The notes below the pieces were generated by a model. That model was not told where the DNA came from. It ran no database searches and saw nothing but the letters and a program-made list of their open reading frames with translations. From Motilimonas eburnea (GTDB taxonomy: Bacteria; Pseudomonadota; Gammaproteobacteria; Enterobacterales; CBDFNC01), in NCBI RefSeq assembly GCF_021295345.1, contig NZ_JAIMJB010000016.1:62000-125999 (forward strand): a stretch of DNA of 64,000 bases. The letters are read 5' to 3'. The position numbers and the translations under genes are program-made. Positions 55,237 through 64,000 of the stretch are shown here, piece after piece; position 1 is the stretch's first letter; each line of letters begins with the position of its first letter.

Positions 55237-56445
55237 ATGTCTGCGTTATCGGTATTACAATCTGAAATAGTCGTAACAGTACTTGAACAAGTGCTCAAGG
55301 AACATACGGCAACCGATCGAATTTATGCTCAGGTGTTTGCTAAAGCGCCCTTAAATAGCGAACAAAAAGCCAACATCACTTTGGCGGTTGGGGATATTTT
55401 ACGCAGACTCAATTTGTACTGTTATCTCGCCGATGTTGAGTTGGCACAAGCAGCAAACAAGGCGACACAACTTCTTGGCGCTTGGCATTTATTGGCAGGC
55501 AAACCCCAGCCTATATTGCATAAGCAAGCCCTGTTAGATGAAGCTGACTTTACCCGTCGTCTAAATGACGCCAAAGCCTCCCCTTTATTGTGGCAAGGGT
55601 GCCCTACTTGGTTAGATGAGCTCGGTCATCAAGCGCTAGCTGAACAATGGCCTAATGAGCGTGCAGCCCTCAGTGAGCGCGCGCAACGTTTTATTCGCGT
55701 CAATACCCTCAAAACCACACGCGAGGACTTGCTTAACCACCTCGCACAACAAGGCATCGCCAGCGAAGCCGTACCTGAAGTGGCCAGCGCTATTTGTATC
55801 AAAGATAATGCGGCCCTGTTTAATACCGAAGCATTTCGCTTAGGCTGGTTTGAACAGCAAGATGCCGGCTCACAATGTATTGCCCCCATGCTAGACGTTG
55901 AGCAGGGCATGACTGTGTTTGACACCTGTGCCGGCACTGGCGGCAAGACCTTACAGCTCGCAGCTTTAATGAAGGGGAAAGGACGCTTGGTTGCCATGGA
56001 CGTTGAGCTGTGGAAACTTGATAAATTACAACAAAGAGCCAAACGTGCGGGTGCTTTTAATATCGAAACACGTTTGATTGAAAGCTCAAAGACCATTAAA
56101 CGCCGTAAACTGAGTGCGGATCGCGTACTACTGGATGTCCCCTGCTCGGGCATAGGTGTATTGAAACGCAAGCCGTTAGCAAAGTGGCATGATACCGCCG
56201 AACGCCTCGCCCACCTTACCGCTTTACAGCAAGATATATTACAGCGATACAGTCAGTTACTAAAAGTCAGTGGTATTATGATCTATGCAACTTGCTCTAT
56301 TTTACCCCAAGAAAACGCCAATCAAGTTGCCCACTTTCTTGCCAATAACCCACAGTATTTACTGTTAGAAGAGCAAACGATTAGCCCATCGGCTTCAGGC
56401 TTTGACGGCTTTTACTGGGCTAAAATCGTCCGTACAGATATCTAG
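55237..56445 (+). CDS. RsmB/NOP2-family RNA cytosine methyltransferase
   Basis: The 402-residue product has a helical N-terminal part and a SAM-dependent methyltransferase domain with the m5C motifs: VFDTCAGTGGKTLQLA (motif I), LLDVPCSGIGVLKRKP (motif IV, Pro-Cys) and YATCSILPQEN (motif VI, catalytic Cys). Such enzymes make 5-methylcytosine in rRNA or tRNA. The N-terminal part is shorter and different from that of E. coli RsmB, so the target is uncertain. AGGAAG precedes the ATG. Confidence 0.88.
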   Translation: MSALSVLQSEIVVTVLEQVLKEHTATDRIYAQVFAKAPLNSEQKANITLAVGDILRRLNLYCYLADVELAQAANKATQLLGAWHLLAGKPQPILHKQALLDEADFTRRLNDAKASPLLWQGCPTWLDELGHQALAEQWPNERAALSERAQRFIRVNTLKTTREDLLNHLAQQGIASEAVPEVASAICIKDNAALFNTEAFRLGWFEQQDAGSQCIAPMLDVEQGMTVFDTCAGTGGKTLQLAALMKGKGRLVAMDVELWKLDKLQQRAKRAGAFNIETRLIESSKTIKRRKLSADRVLLDVPCSGIGVLKRKPLAKWHDTAERLAHLTALQQDILQRYSQLLKVSGIMIYATCSILPQENANQVAHFLANNPQYLLLEEQTISPSASGFDGFYWAKIVRTDI

Positions 56446-56524
56446 TAAGGATACAGGCATTTGTTTTAGCCTATCGGGTTAAGTCCTGATAGACTAATTA
56501 GCTAATCCTTCTAGATGCTGCCAC

Positions 56525-57448
56525 ATGAATCAAGACGAAACACTTAGGGAAACCCGTAAAGGGGTATTTTTCGCCCTCTCTGCCTACACATTTTGGGGTG
56601 TCGCTCCGGTGTACTTTAAGGCGCTGGACACGGTTCCTGCCTATGAGATCCTTAGCCACCGCATTATTTGGTCAAGTGTCTTGCTGTTTCTAGTCGTGTT
56701 GCTGTTTGGTTATGGCAAACGCTTAATCGGCGCCCTTAGCTCCCCTAAAACCTTACTTTATCTTACCCTAAGCGCCATTTTTATTGGGGTCAACTGGTTC
56801 GTCTTTATCTGGTCTGTGGGACAAGAGCGCATGCTAGAGGCGAGTTTGGGGTATTTTATCAACCCACTGGTGAATGTATTTTTAGGTATGCTGTTTTTGC
56901 AAGAGCGGCTACGAAAAAACCAATACATTGCCGTGTCACTGGCATTTATTGCCGTATTGATCCAGTTGATTAGTTTCGGCTCACTGCCATGGATAGCCTT
57001 AGTACTTGCCTTCAGTTTTGGCTGCTATGGGTTGATCAGAAAGAAAGTTAAGGTTGACGCCATTACAGGTTTACTGCTCGAAACCCTGGTTCTGTTACCC
57101 ATTGCGTTTATTTATTTGTTCTTCTTTGCCCATTCGGCCAGTGCGAACTTTTCATCTAACACATTGAACTTAAATCTGTTACTCCTTTCGGCCGGTGCTA
57201 TCACCACCATACCGCTGTTGTTTTTTGCTGGCGCAGCCACGCGATTAAAGCTTTCAACCCTTGGCTTTTTCCAATATATCGGGCCATCCTTGATGTTTAT
57301 GCTGGCGGTCGTGGTCTATCATGAACCCTTAACAATACAAACGTTAGTCACCTTTGGCTTTATTTGGGCGGCCTTAGTTGTATTTAGTTGGGATGGCCTT
57401 CAACAACACAAAAACAGTAAAAAGCGTCAGCTTGATCTTGCTCAATAG
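56525..57448 (+). CDS. rarD: RarD family EamA-type permease
   Basis: The 307-residue product has about ten membrane helices in two EamA-like halves and opens with the RarD-specific KGVFFALSAYTFWGVAPVYF. Other family blocks are EILSHRIIWSS and LEASLGYFINPLVNV. RarD proteins belong to the drug/metabolite transporter superfamily; the substrate is not known. Its 3' end overlaps the convergent unknown gene by 7 bases. Confidence 0.92.
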   Translation: MNQDETLRETRKGVFFALSAYTFWGVAPVYFKALDTVPAYEILSHRIIWSSVLLFLVVLLFGYGKRLIGALSSPKTLLYLTLSAIFIGVNWFVFIWSVGQERMLEASLGYFINPLVNVFLGMLFLQERLRKNQYIAVSLAFIAVLIQLISFGSLPWIALVLAFSFGCYGLIRKKVKVDAITGLLLETLVLLPIAFIYLFFFAHSASANFSSNTLNLNLLLLSAGAITTIPLLFFAGAATRLKLSTLGFFQYIGPSLMFMLAVVVYHEPLTIQTLVTFGFIWAALVVFSWDGLQQHKNSKKRQLDLAQ

Positions 57449-58929
57449 GCTGACTTGGCTTGATTTGCTAACCAGATCAAGCCACTCAATTTATCGCCAT
57501 CCCCCACTTGTGCAAGCCAAAGCCTAACTAAGTCAGGCGCTTGTTGGCGACGAATAAATACTAACAACGCCATGGCGTCATCAGTATCTACAAGGCTACC
57601 AGACTCGCCCAGCTCAATAGCGGATTGGGCAAGGGCAATAGCCTGGTAATCACTAAGCTCATCTAACCAAGGTTGGACTTGTTCGGGGTGTGTCTCGTAA
57701 TGGCGATAGAGTAAATCTGCTATTTGGCCCATCACTGTCTGTTCACTCAACATGATCTGCTTGTTTAACCATATATCCATCAGCTCATGAAAACCGAGTT
57801 GGCTTTGTAATTTGTCTCGGTTTTGCACAAAAGCATCAATGAGTTGGGGCAAACGCTCTAAATGCGCTGAATTAGGCTTTAGCCTATCTTGCGTATTTAT
57901 ATCAAGGGCTTGATAGATTACTTTATCCATGGGCGACTTAATTCGAGTACGAAAACCAGCAGCAAACGCCAATTCATTGTGACTAAATAAAAAAGTCAGC
58001 AGCTGCATCAACAATACTTGACTCTGTTCATCTTCCGCTAGGTTGACTAAGCTTATCCCAACATCTAACAAGGCCTGTTCTTTACGTTGAGTTTGAGTGA
58101 AGCCAGGCCATTGCTCTGTTAATAGTAACAATTCTATTTCGGCCTGCAGTATTCGCGCTTCTAAGGCTTGCTGTTGCTTTTTAGCTAAGCTGAAAAAGCC
58201 ATTTGCAATCAATGCCTCAGTGTAACTAAGCTGTAACTCAGCCAAAGGGATTTGCCACCGCTCTGACAGTGTTTGTAAATCGCTTAGATAACTCATCTGA
58301 CTTGCAACATCAAAATAAGCTGTCACACAAGTTTGCTGCAACTGCTGATTAATGGGCTGAATCAGCACTTGGTCGATAGATTCTAAATGACGATGTTTAT
58401 CTTGAGCGGTATTTCGACTCGCTAGTAACTGATAGGCTTGGCATCGTAGGTTAATATCGGAGCTTTCATCTAAGCGCTGTAACAAGCTATCAATAAAATC
58501 AGGGTCAAGGGATGTAACGCGTTTAACTGCCGGAGCCAGAGCAACCATATTAGCTAGCTGAGCATCTTTATCAAGGGATGCGATTAACGACAAAGCTTGA
58601 CTAAAATAACTGGGCTCAGCGACCTGCCAAGGCCGTTGCAACAATCGGTTATACTGAGCTTGGATCAAGCCGACATTGAGCTCATCAGAAACGAATATAC
58701 GCTGGTAAACTTGCGTATCTGCAAACTGACGTTTTAACTTAGACAGCTCGCTGAGTGCTTGACCGTAAAAATAAGCCTGCTGAGAGCTATCTTGAGCTTG
58801 CTGCGCCGACACTAAGTTCGCCATCACTTGGTCTAAGCGCTGATTAGCAAAATACTCTGGGTCCAACAACTTAACAGTGATAACAAGGGTGAATATGAAC
58901 GCCACCCAACCAATAAGATACTTACCCAT
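57442..58929 (-). CDS. Large single-helix-anchored helical protein, unknown function
   Basis: The 495-residue product has one N-terminal membrane helix (MGKYLIGWVAFIFTLVITVKLL) and otherwise an all-helical body with TPR-like or HEAT-like spacing (LLQRLDESSDINLRCQAYQLL, ARILQAEIELLLLTEQWPGF). No named family is recognised. Its start overlaps the end of the next upstream gene by 8 bases, so the two exported proteins are co-translated and may interact in the periplasm. Confidence 0.65.
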   Translation of the reverse strand: MGKYLIGWVAFIFTLVITVKLLDPEYFANQRLDQVMANLVSAQQAQDSSQQAYFYGQALSELSKLKRQFADTQVYQRIFVSDELNVGLIQAQYNRLLQRPWQVAEPSYFSQALSLIASLDKDAQLANMVALAPAVKRVTSLDPDFIDSLLQRLDESSDINLRCQAYQLLASRNTAQDKHRHLESIDQVLIQPINQQLQQTCVTAYFDVASQMSYLSDLQTLSERWQIPLAELQLSYTEALIANGFFSLAKKQQQALEARILQAEIELLLLTEQWPGFTQTQRKEQALLDVGISLVNLAEDEQSQVLLMQLLTFLFSHNELAFAAGFRTRIKSPMDKVIYQALDINTQDRLKPNSAHLERLPQLIDAFVQNRDKLQSQLGFHELMDIWLNKQIMLSEQTVMGQIADLLYRHYETHPEQVQPWLDELSDYQAIALAQSAIELGESGSLVDTDDAMALLVFIRRQQAPDLVRLWLAQVGDGDKLSGLIWLANQAKSAY

Positions 58930-59494
58930 TATTAGCCGGGGTAAATTTCACCGACTTTTGCGGTAAGCTAAAATCATCAGGCAGGGCAGGAAAATAGACC
59001 TTTAGTTCATCGGTATTTTTCAATGCATTATTATCGATAAATAGCCAATCTTGATCTTGCTCTTTGATTGCAAGTAAAAAGCTTCGTGTGTTCACCTTGC
59101 CTTGCTCACTGGCTAGTTCAAGTTGAGCATTGAGCACAACCAGTTGCTTGGTGTCAGAAACGAAATAGTTGATGGGCTCTCCTACCGTGAGGTTGGCAAT
59201 TTTGACACCGCGCTCATTCAATAATCGCACCGCTTCATACGCTATTTTTGCTGCCATGCTTGCCCCACCAATCTTGGCAATAATGGGAGGATAGGTCAGG
59301 GCAATCACCCCCTCATAATCTTCAGATAGGGTGGCCTTGACCAGCTTATCGGCTTGGCTTCGAACCTGTTGATTAACTTGGGCGGGGATATCAATCGCTC
59401 CTCCTTGCCCACTCTGACCATCAGAGCTGGCTGAAACTGTATTACCTAGTAGGGGCCAGCACAGCACTAGCATTAACATCATCGATTTTAACAT
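58922..59494 (-). CDS. Exported protein of unknown function
   Basis: The 190-residue product has a signal peptide (MLKSMMLMLVLCWPLLGNTVSA) and an alpha/beta domain with a conserved-looking middle (ALTYPPIIAKIGG, DWLFIDNNAL, YFPALPDDFSLP), recalling small periplasmic proteins that follow TPR proteins. The start was set at ATG 59494, because AAGGAT lies 8 nt upstream; the longer frame from 59584 would overlap the globin-like gene and bury the signal peptide. It is translationally coupled to the 495-residue protein. Confidence 0.65.
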   Translation of the reverse strand: MLKSMMLMLVLCWPLLGNTVSASSDGQSGQGGAIDIPAQVNQQVRSQADKLVKATLSEDYEGVIALTYPPIIAKIGGASMAAKIAYEAVRLLNERGVKIANLTVGEPINYFVSDTKQLVVLNAQLELASEQGKVNTRSFLLAIKEQDQDWLFIDNNALKNTDELKVYFPALPDDFSLPQKSVKFTPANNG

Positions 59495-59523
59495 TCGGTA
59501 CATCCTTATACTTCTATCTCCAT

Positions 59524-59943
59524 TTAAGTGCGGTGCTGCTCTGCTGTCATATATTGAATCAGTGGCATTAAAACTAAACGCCAAGCTAATTCAACCTCAA
59601 GGTCACATTTAGGGTCAAAAGCACGTACGGTATTTACTAAGGTATCAAGCCAGATGTCGTACAAATGCAGCGGAATGGCATGACCCTTATCGCCATGAAC
59701 TTTCGCATATTTTTTGATCGTTTCTGTTTCTATACGCGAACTGGAAAAATCCATTGCCATGTATAGCGAGCGCTGCATCATTAGCTTTTGTCGGGTGAGA
59801 TCCACTTTAGCAAGGATTCGTTGTACTTCCGGTGATGAATCACTAAAAGATTGATAAAAATGACTAAAGAAGGCATCACCTTGATCACCGCGATACATAA
59901 TGCGTTCGTAACTATCATTGAAAATCTGATCATAGTTTTTCAT
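59524..59943 (-). CDS. Globin-like protein
   Basis: The 139-residue all-helical product has a globin-like order: an N-terminal helix pair (NDSYERIMYRGDQGDAFFSHFYQSF cut as two helices), a middle with VDLTRQKLMMQRSLYMAM, then IKKYAKVHGDKGHAIPLHLY, where a His could be the haem-proximal residue, and a final LAWRLVLMPLIQYM helix. Length and pattern fit bacterial single-domain globins. It is read before the signal-peptide protein on the same strand. Oxygen or nitric-oxide binding would be the expected role if haem is bound. The match is by eye only. Confidence 0.6.
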   Translation of the reverse strand: MKNYDQIFNDSYERIMYRGDQGDAFFSHFYQSFSDSSPEVQRILAKVDLTRQKLMMQRSLYMAMDFSSSRIETETIKKYAKVHGDKGHAIPLHLYDIWLDTLVNTVRAFDPKCDLEVELAWRLVLMPLIQYMTAEQHRT

Positions 59944-60037
59944 TTAAGCGACCCCCTGTGACATTTTATCTTAATGACATACTAACAAACCCGATAAGAT
60001 TGCTAAACCACCTTATATTCAATAGGTTGAATACATA

Positions 60038-60646
60038 CTACTTTTTGACAAAGTGGTAGCCAGGAGAAGAGGTAGACCAGACTTGCTCCTCTTTATCAGT
60101 GTATCCTGCAACTTCCTGAAAAAATTGGTTTTCGCTAATAGCATAGGATATTTTTAGGTGGCTAGCCCCGCGGAAGTTAAGCCAGCATTCATGGCTTTCA
60201 GTTGTCCCGATAAATTGCCCCAACTTCGGCTTGTAATCAAACACAATATCACAACCTTGTTGCATCGTCAGTTGCTGCAGAGTGAGCGAATTCAATAAGC
60301 TAGGCTGATAAAATGCGCCCGTAAAATCTATCGGTTGTGGCGTTGTATAGGTATGCATCCGAATCGAACCATTAGGCTGATCGATAAACTGCAAAATACG
60401 TTGCTGATAAGGTAACACGCCTTTTTGGTTTTTAATTTGCTCTGTGTAGAACCAGCTACCATCGACTCTTTGATGCCAAAACCGGCGAATAAGAAACTGT
60501 AATGACGCAAAGTTAGGATCAGACTCAGCCTGATTGAGATTGCTATACTCCCCTTCAAACCATAAGCTGAGTTTTTCTAACTCATCAGAAAATGCCCAAC
60601 TTAACTTAGGTAAAAGCAGTAAAACAAAGCCAACTAATTTAAACAT
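60038..60646 (-). CDS. Exported CpcT/CpeT-family-like protein
   Basis: The 202-residue product has a signal peptide (MFKLVGFVLLLLPKLSWA) and the CpcT/CpeT pattern: LWFEGEYSNLNQAESDP, GSWFYTEQIKNQ, PYQQRILQF. In cyanobacteria this family attaches bilin pigments to phycobiliproteins, but many non-photosynthetic bacteria carry exported relatives whose role is unknown. Two cysteines (GCDIVF, HECWLNF) may form a disulphide. AAGGA precedes the ATG. It stands alone. Confidence 0.72.
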   Translation of the reverse strand: MFKLVGFVLLLLPKLSWAFSDELEKLSLWFEGEYSNLNQAESDPNFASLQFLIRRFWHQRVDGSWFYTEQIKNQKGVLPYQQRILQFIDQPNGSIRMHTYTTPQPIDFTGAFYQPSLLNSLTLQQLTMQQGCDIVFDYKPKLGQFIGTTESHECWLNFRGASHLKISYAISENQFFQEVAGYTDKEEQVWSTSSPGYHFVKK

Positions 60647-60767
60647 TCTAATTCCTTGGTAGCTTGCGCAAAAAGGGATAATAAGGCGCTACCTGAAATG
60701 CTATATCTGCCTGTAAAGCATCAGCTGTTGAGGTACAATAACCCTAATATTAACGAATGGATAAACT

Positions 60768-61223
60768 ATGGAAAAGGTATATTTAGGCTGGATTTTCATT
60801 GCCATAGGATTAATGTCGCTGCTGCCAGTTGGTTACTTCTTCATCATCGCTTTAAAAAGTAAGCAATGGCCAAAACGCATGGCAATGATCACCTATAACA
60901 GCTTAGCCGTCAAAAAAGCTGGCTACTGGGAAGGCCGCTCCTTAATGGGTGGTGATCTCATCAAGTATCGTTACAACATTGAACGGGTTGATTATGAAAA
61001 TAGCCAAATCACCGCCGCCGATATTGTGATGAAGCTGATGGTGGCCGGTGATGAGCTTCTGGCACAATTTCCTGAGAAAGAAATGCTAGAGATCAGCTAT
61101 AACCCAAATAATCCACAACAATCGCTTCTTATTCCCGGCTTTTGTAAATGGAATTTCCTACCCTTAATTACCATCACCATATTTATCGCGGTTGGCTATG
61201 CCTTGATAACCGGCTATCTCTAG
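60768..61223 (+). CDS. DUF3592-type membrane protein, first of a pair
   Basis: The 151-residue product has an N-terminal membrane helix (YLGWIFIAIGLMSLLPVGYFFI), a beta-rich middle with the DUF3592-like pattern KYRYNIERV, then LEISYNPNNPQQSLL, and a C-terminal helix (LPLITITIFIAVGYALI). DUF3592 has no known function. The following gene starts 10 bases later and has a similar layout, so the pair arose by duplication or forms a complex. Confidence 0.75.
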   Translation: MEKVYLGWIFIAIGLMSLLPVGYFFIIALKSKQWPKRMAMITYNSLAVKKAGYWEGRSLMGGDLIKYRYNIERVDYENSQITAADIVMKLMVAGDELLAQFPEKEMLEISYNPNNPQQSLLIPGFCKWNFLPLITITIFIAVGYALITGYL

Positions 61224-61233
61224 GAGAATTATA

Positions 61234-61689
61234 ATGGATGATATGAAAAGCTTTATTCCTGGCTATGGCAGCCAATCTAATGTTGCCAGACTATTAATGT
61301 TGATGTCACTTTTTCTAGTCATTGTCCCAGGGATCATCATTGCAAAAACAGCACGGATACACTTCGGAGGCGTTGTGATCATGGCCGATGTTATCGAGGT
61401 GAATCAAGTATCTTTTACTGATGATGCCACCCAAGAGACCTTTATTGATAACATCCCTAAAGTGGAATTTACCGCAGGTAACGGCAAGCAATATCAAGTC
61501 GATCTTTTACCTTACTTAGTCCCACCTAAAGTAGGTGAACAAGTAGAAATTATCTATCTTGAATCAGACCCTCATTCTGCATTGCCTAACGCCTTTGATC
61601 GCGGCCCGCTATATCTAAGCCTGTTCTTTATTGTCATTGGCTTAGTGTTATTCCTACGCTCAGCTAAAATGATGAAACAAAGATACTAA
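61234..61689 (+). CDS. DUF3592-type membrane protein, second of a pair
   Basis: This product also has 151 residues: a membrane helix near the N-terminus (LLMLMSLFLVIVPGIIIAKT), a beta-rich middle (VEFTAGNGKQYQVDLL, VGEQVEIIYLESDPHSA) and a C-terminal helix (YLSLFFIVIGLVLFLRSA). AGGAGA precedes the ATG. It is the last gene before the rRNA operon and is followed by a hairpin. Confidence 0.78.
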   Translation: MDDMKSFIPGYGSQSNVARLLMLMSLFLVIVPGIIIAKTARIHFGGVVIMADVIEVNQVSFTDDATQETFIDNIPKVEFTAGNGKQYQVDLLPYLVPPKVGEQVEIIYLESDPHSALPNAFDRGPLYLSLFFIVIGLVLFLRSAKMMKQRY

Positions 61690-62181
61690 ACCCAACCCAG
61701 CGGCAAACATGTCGCTGGGAGCTTCCCTCCGCTATTTACCCCCCAAAATTGATTGCAACGCACTAGTGCCACTTTTTGTGTTTCCACTTTTAGTGATAAC
61801 CACAATACGACCCTATATAAAAGCCGCGGTTACTCTTTTGCCTACTCGCATGTAGACGACTTTGATATTTATATAACCTTATTCTACCGATTATGGGCTC
61901 GCTATGGGACACTCACCTGCTCAGGGAATCGGTGTATCGAGTTTGCTTGTCTTGTCACTTTTCCACAGGCGTAAAAAATCCAACTCGTTAAACTTTGTTT
62001 ATTGTTCGGGGTATGAGGAGATTGTTTTAAAAGGTTCTATGTGGGCCACGAGCTTACTCAAGGGATGGTGTAGGTCGTGATTCTAGTTTGCTATAAACCT
62101 CAACTCAGGCTTGTGGTATGGGAGCATGATAAGAGGGGTGCCCTACTCTGCTTTCTTCTCAGTTTAGTTTTCTGCAGATGT
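61690..62181. other. Spacer between DUF3592 genes and rRNA operon, with a decayed terminator-like copy
   Basis: No gene is seen. Around 61955-62010 the sequence resembles the rRNA terminator region at 62160-62220 (shared blocks: CTTTTC-CAG, GTAAAAAA, CAACTCGTTA against CAAGTCGTTA) but has lost the stem pairing. It may be the relic of a second 5S-terminator unit. Confidence 0.4.
61696..61719 (+). terminator. Hairpin after the DUF3592 pair
   Basis: A 7-bp stem (CCCAGCG / CGCTGGG, 10-nt loop) lies 7 bases past the stop; the following AGCTTCCC has no T run. Confidence 0.45.
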
Positions 62182-62213
62182 AAAAAAGCCCAAGTCGTTA
62201 GACTCGGGCTTTC
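62182..62213 (-). terminator. rRNA operon terminator
   Basis: On the minus strand a long stem (AAGCCCGAGTC / GACTTGGGCTT, TAAC loop, one G-T pair) is followed by TTTT. It lies about 10 bases past the 5S gene. Confidence 0.9.
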
Positions 62214-62223
62214 TTGTTTGGAG

Positions 62224-62340
62224 CTTGGCGGTGTCCTACTCTCACATGGGGAAGCCCCACACTACCATCGGCGCTGCTGCGTTTCACTTCTGAGTTCGGC
62301 ATGGAATCAGGTGGGTCCACAGCGCTATTGCCGCCAAGCA
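62224..62340 (-). rRNA. rrf: 5S ribosomal RNA
   Basis: The minus strand matches gammaproteobacterial 5S: TGCTTGGCGGCAATAGCGC at the 5' end, CATGCCGAACTCAGAAGTGA in the middle, CGATGGTAGTGTGGGG and a 3' end pairing back to the 5' end (CCGCCAAGC). Length about 117 bases. Confidence 0.97.
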
Positions 62341-62428
62341 TAAATTGTCAATCTGGAAAGCTTTGTTCTTTAGCAAACACCTATGTTCACAAGTATTTTG
62401 TTTGTACTTTCGTACTCAATCTGGCTTC

Positions 62429-62446
62429 AACACCGCTTAGGTGTTG
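62429..62446 (-). other. Hairpin in the 23S-5S spacer
   Basis: AACACC-GCTTAG-GTGTT(G) forms a short stem directly after the 23S 3' end. It is a likely RNase processing signal in the rRNA precursor. Confidence 0.4.
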
Positions 62447-62447
62447 T

Positions 62448-64000
<1,553 letters not shown>

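Overview
This is chromosomal DNA of a free-living, motile gammaproteobacterium, most like Shewanella or a close relative in the Alteromonadales. Three things point there: the strong resemblance of the chemotaxis block with an embedded CrsR/CrsA-type sigma-factor partner switch to the arrangement known in Shewanella; an Lpp-type alanine-zipper lipoprotein; and a gammaproteobacterial 5S/23S rRNA end. This assignment is inference from gene content, not a database match.

Layout. 1-2260: the N-terminal 499 codons of a large exported Ig-like protein (minus strand, runs off the left edge) and a gene-free divergent spacer. 2261-11856: a type VI secretion effector island on the plus strand: VgrG spike, DUF4123 adaptor, a class-3 lipase broken by one base in a nine-G run at its catalytic serine motif, a membrane-anchored candidate immunity protein, and an array of Sel1-repeat exported proteins with an exact 917-bp period (three full copies, a 5' remnant and a truncated fourth copy). 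11827-14454: a three-gene membrane operon (DUF2157, DUF4401, GDYXXLXY). 14565-15127: a Doc toxin with a 56-residue antitoxin. 15128-24422: accessory genes (lipoprotein, DUF1566 protein, LuxR-type regulator, a 1951-residue repeat lipoprotein) lying between two 97%-identical 111-bp direct repeats, both derived from the 3' end of the M60 peptidase gene.

24423-34122: M60 (SslE/AcfD-like) metallopeptidase lipoprotein, a secreted chitin-binding protein carrying CxxCH, a bufABC bufferin (copper-buffering RiPP) operon, an HDOD protein, and a BMT5-like methyltransferase with a zinc-finger-like tail. 34183-45216: a ten-gene chemotaxis operon on the minus strand, read as MCP, crsA, crsR, cheY, cheA, cheW, PAS-MCP, cheR, cheD, cheB. 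45605-50134: a PAS/EAL/CBS cyclic-di-GMP phosphodiesterase and a GH19 chitinase, convergent and apparently sharing a terminator region. 50385-61689: mainly housekeeping genes (flavoprotein, SGNH esterase, Lpp, L,D-transpeptidase, RsmB-type methyltransferase, RarD) and several small conserved proteins of unknown role. 62182-64000: the terminator, 5S rRNA and 3' half of 23S rRNA of an rRNA operon on the minus strand.

Functional picture. The left third is a contact-dependent antibacterial module with duplicated immunity genes and visible decay. The middle holds extracellular polymer degradation and chitin binding, copper protection, and chemotaxis coupled to general stress control. The right end is cell-envelope maintenance and ribosome production. 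The best candidates for something under-described are the frameshifted lipase with its mosaic immunity array, the duplicated giant lipoprotein, and the CheA linker with repeated FGFF motifs.
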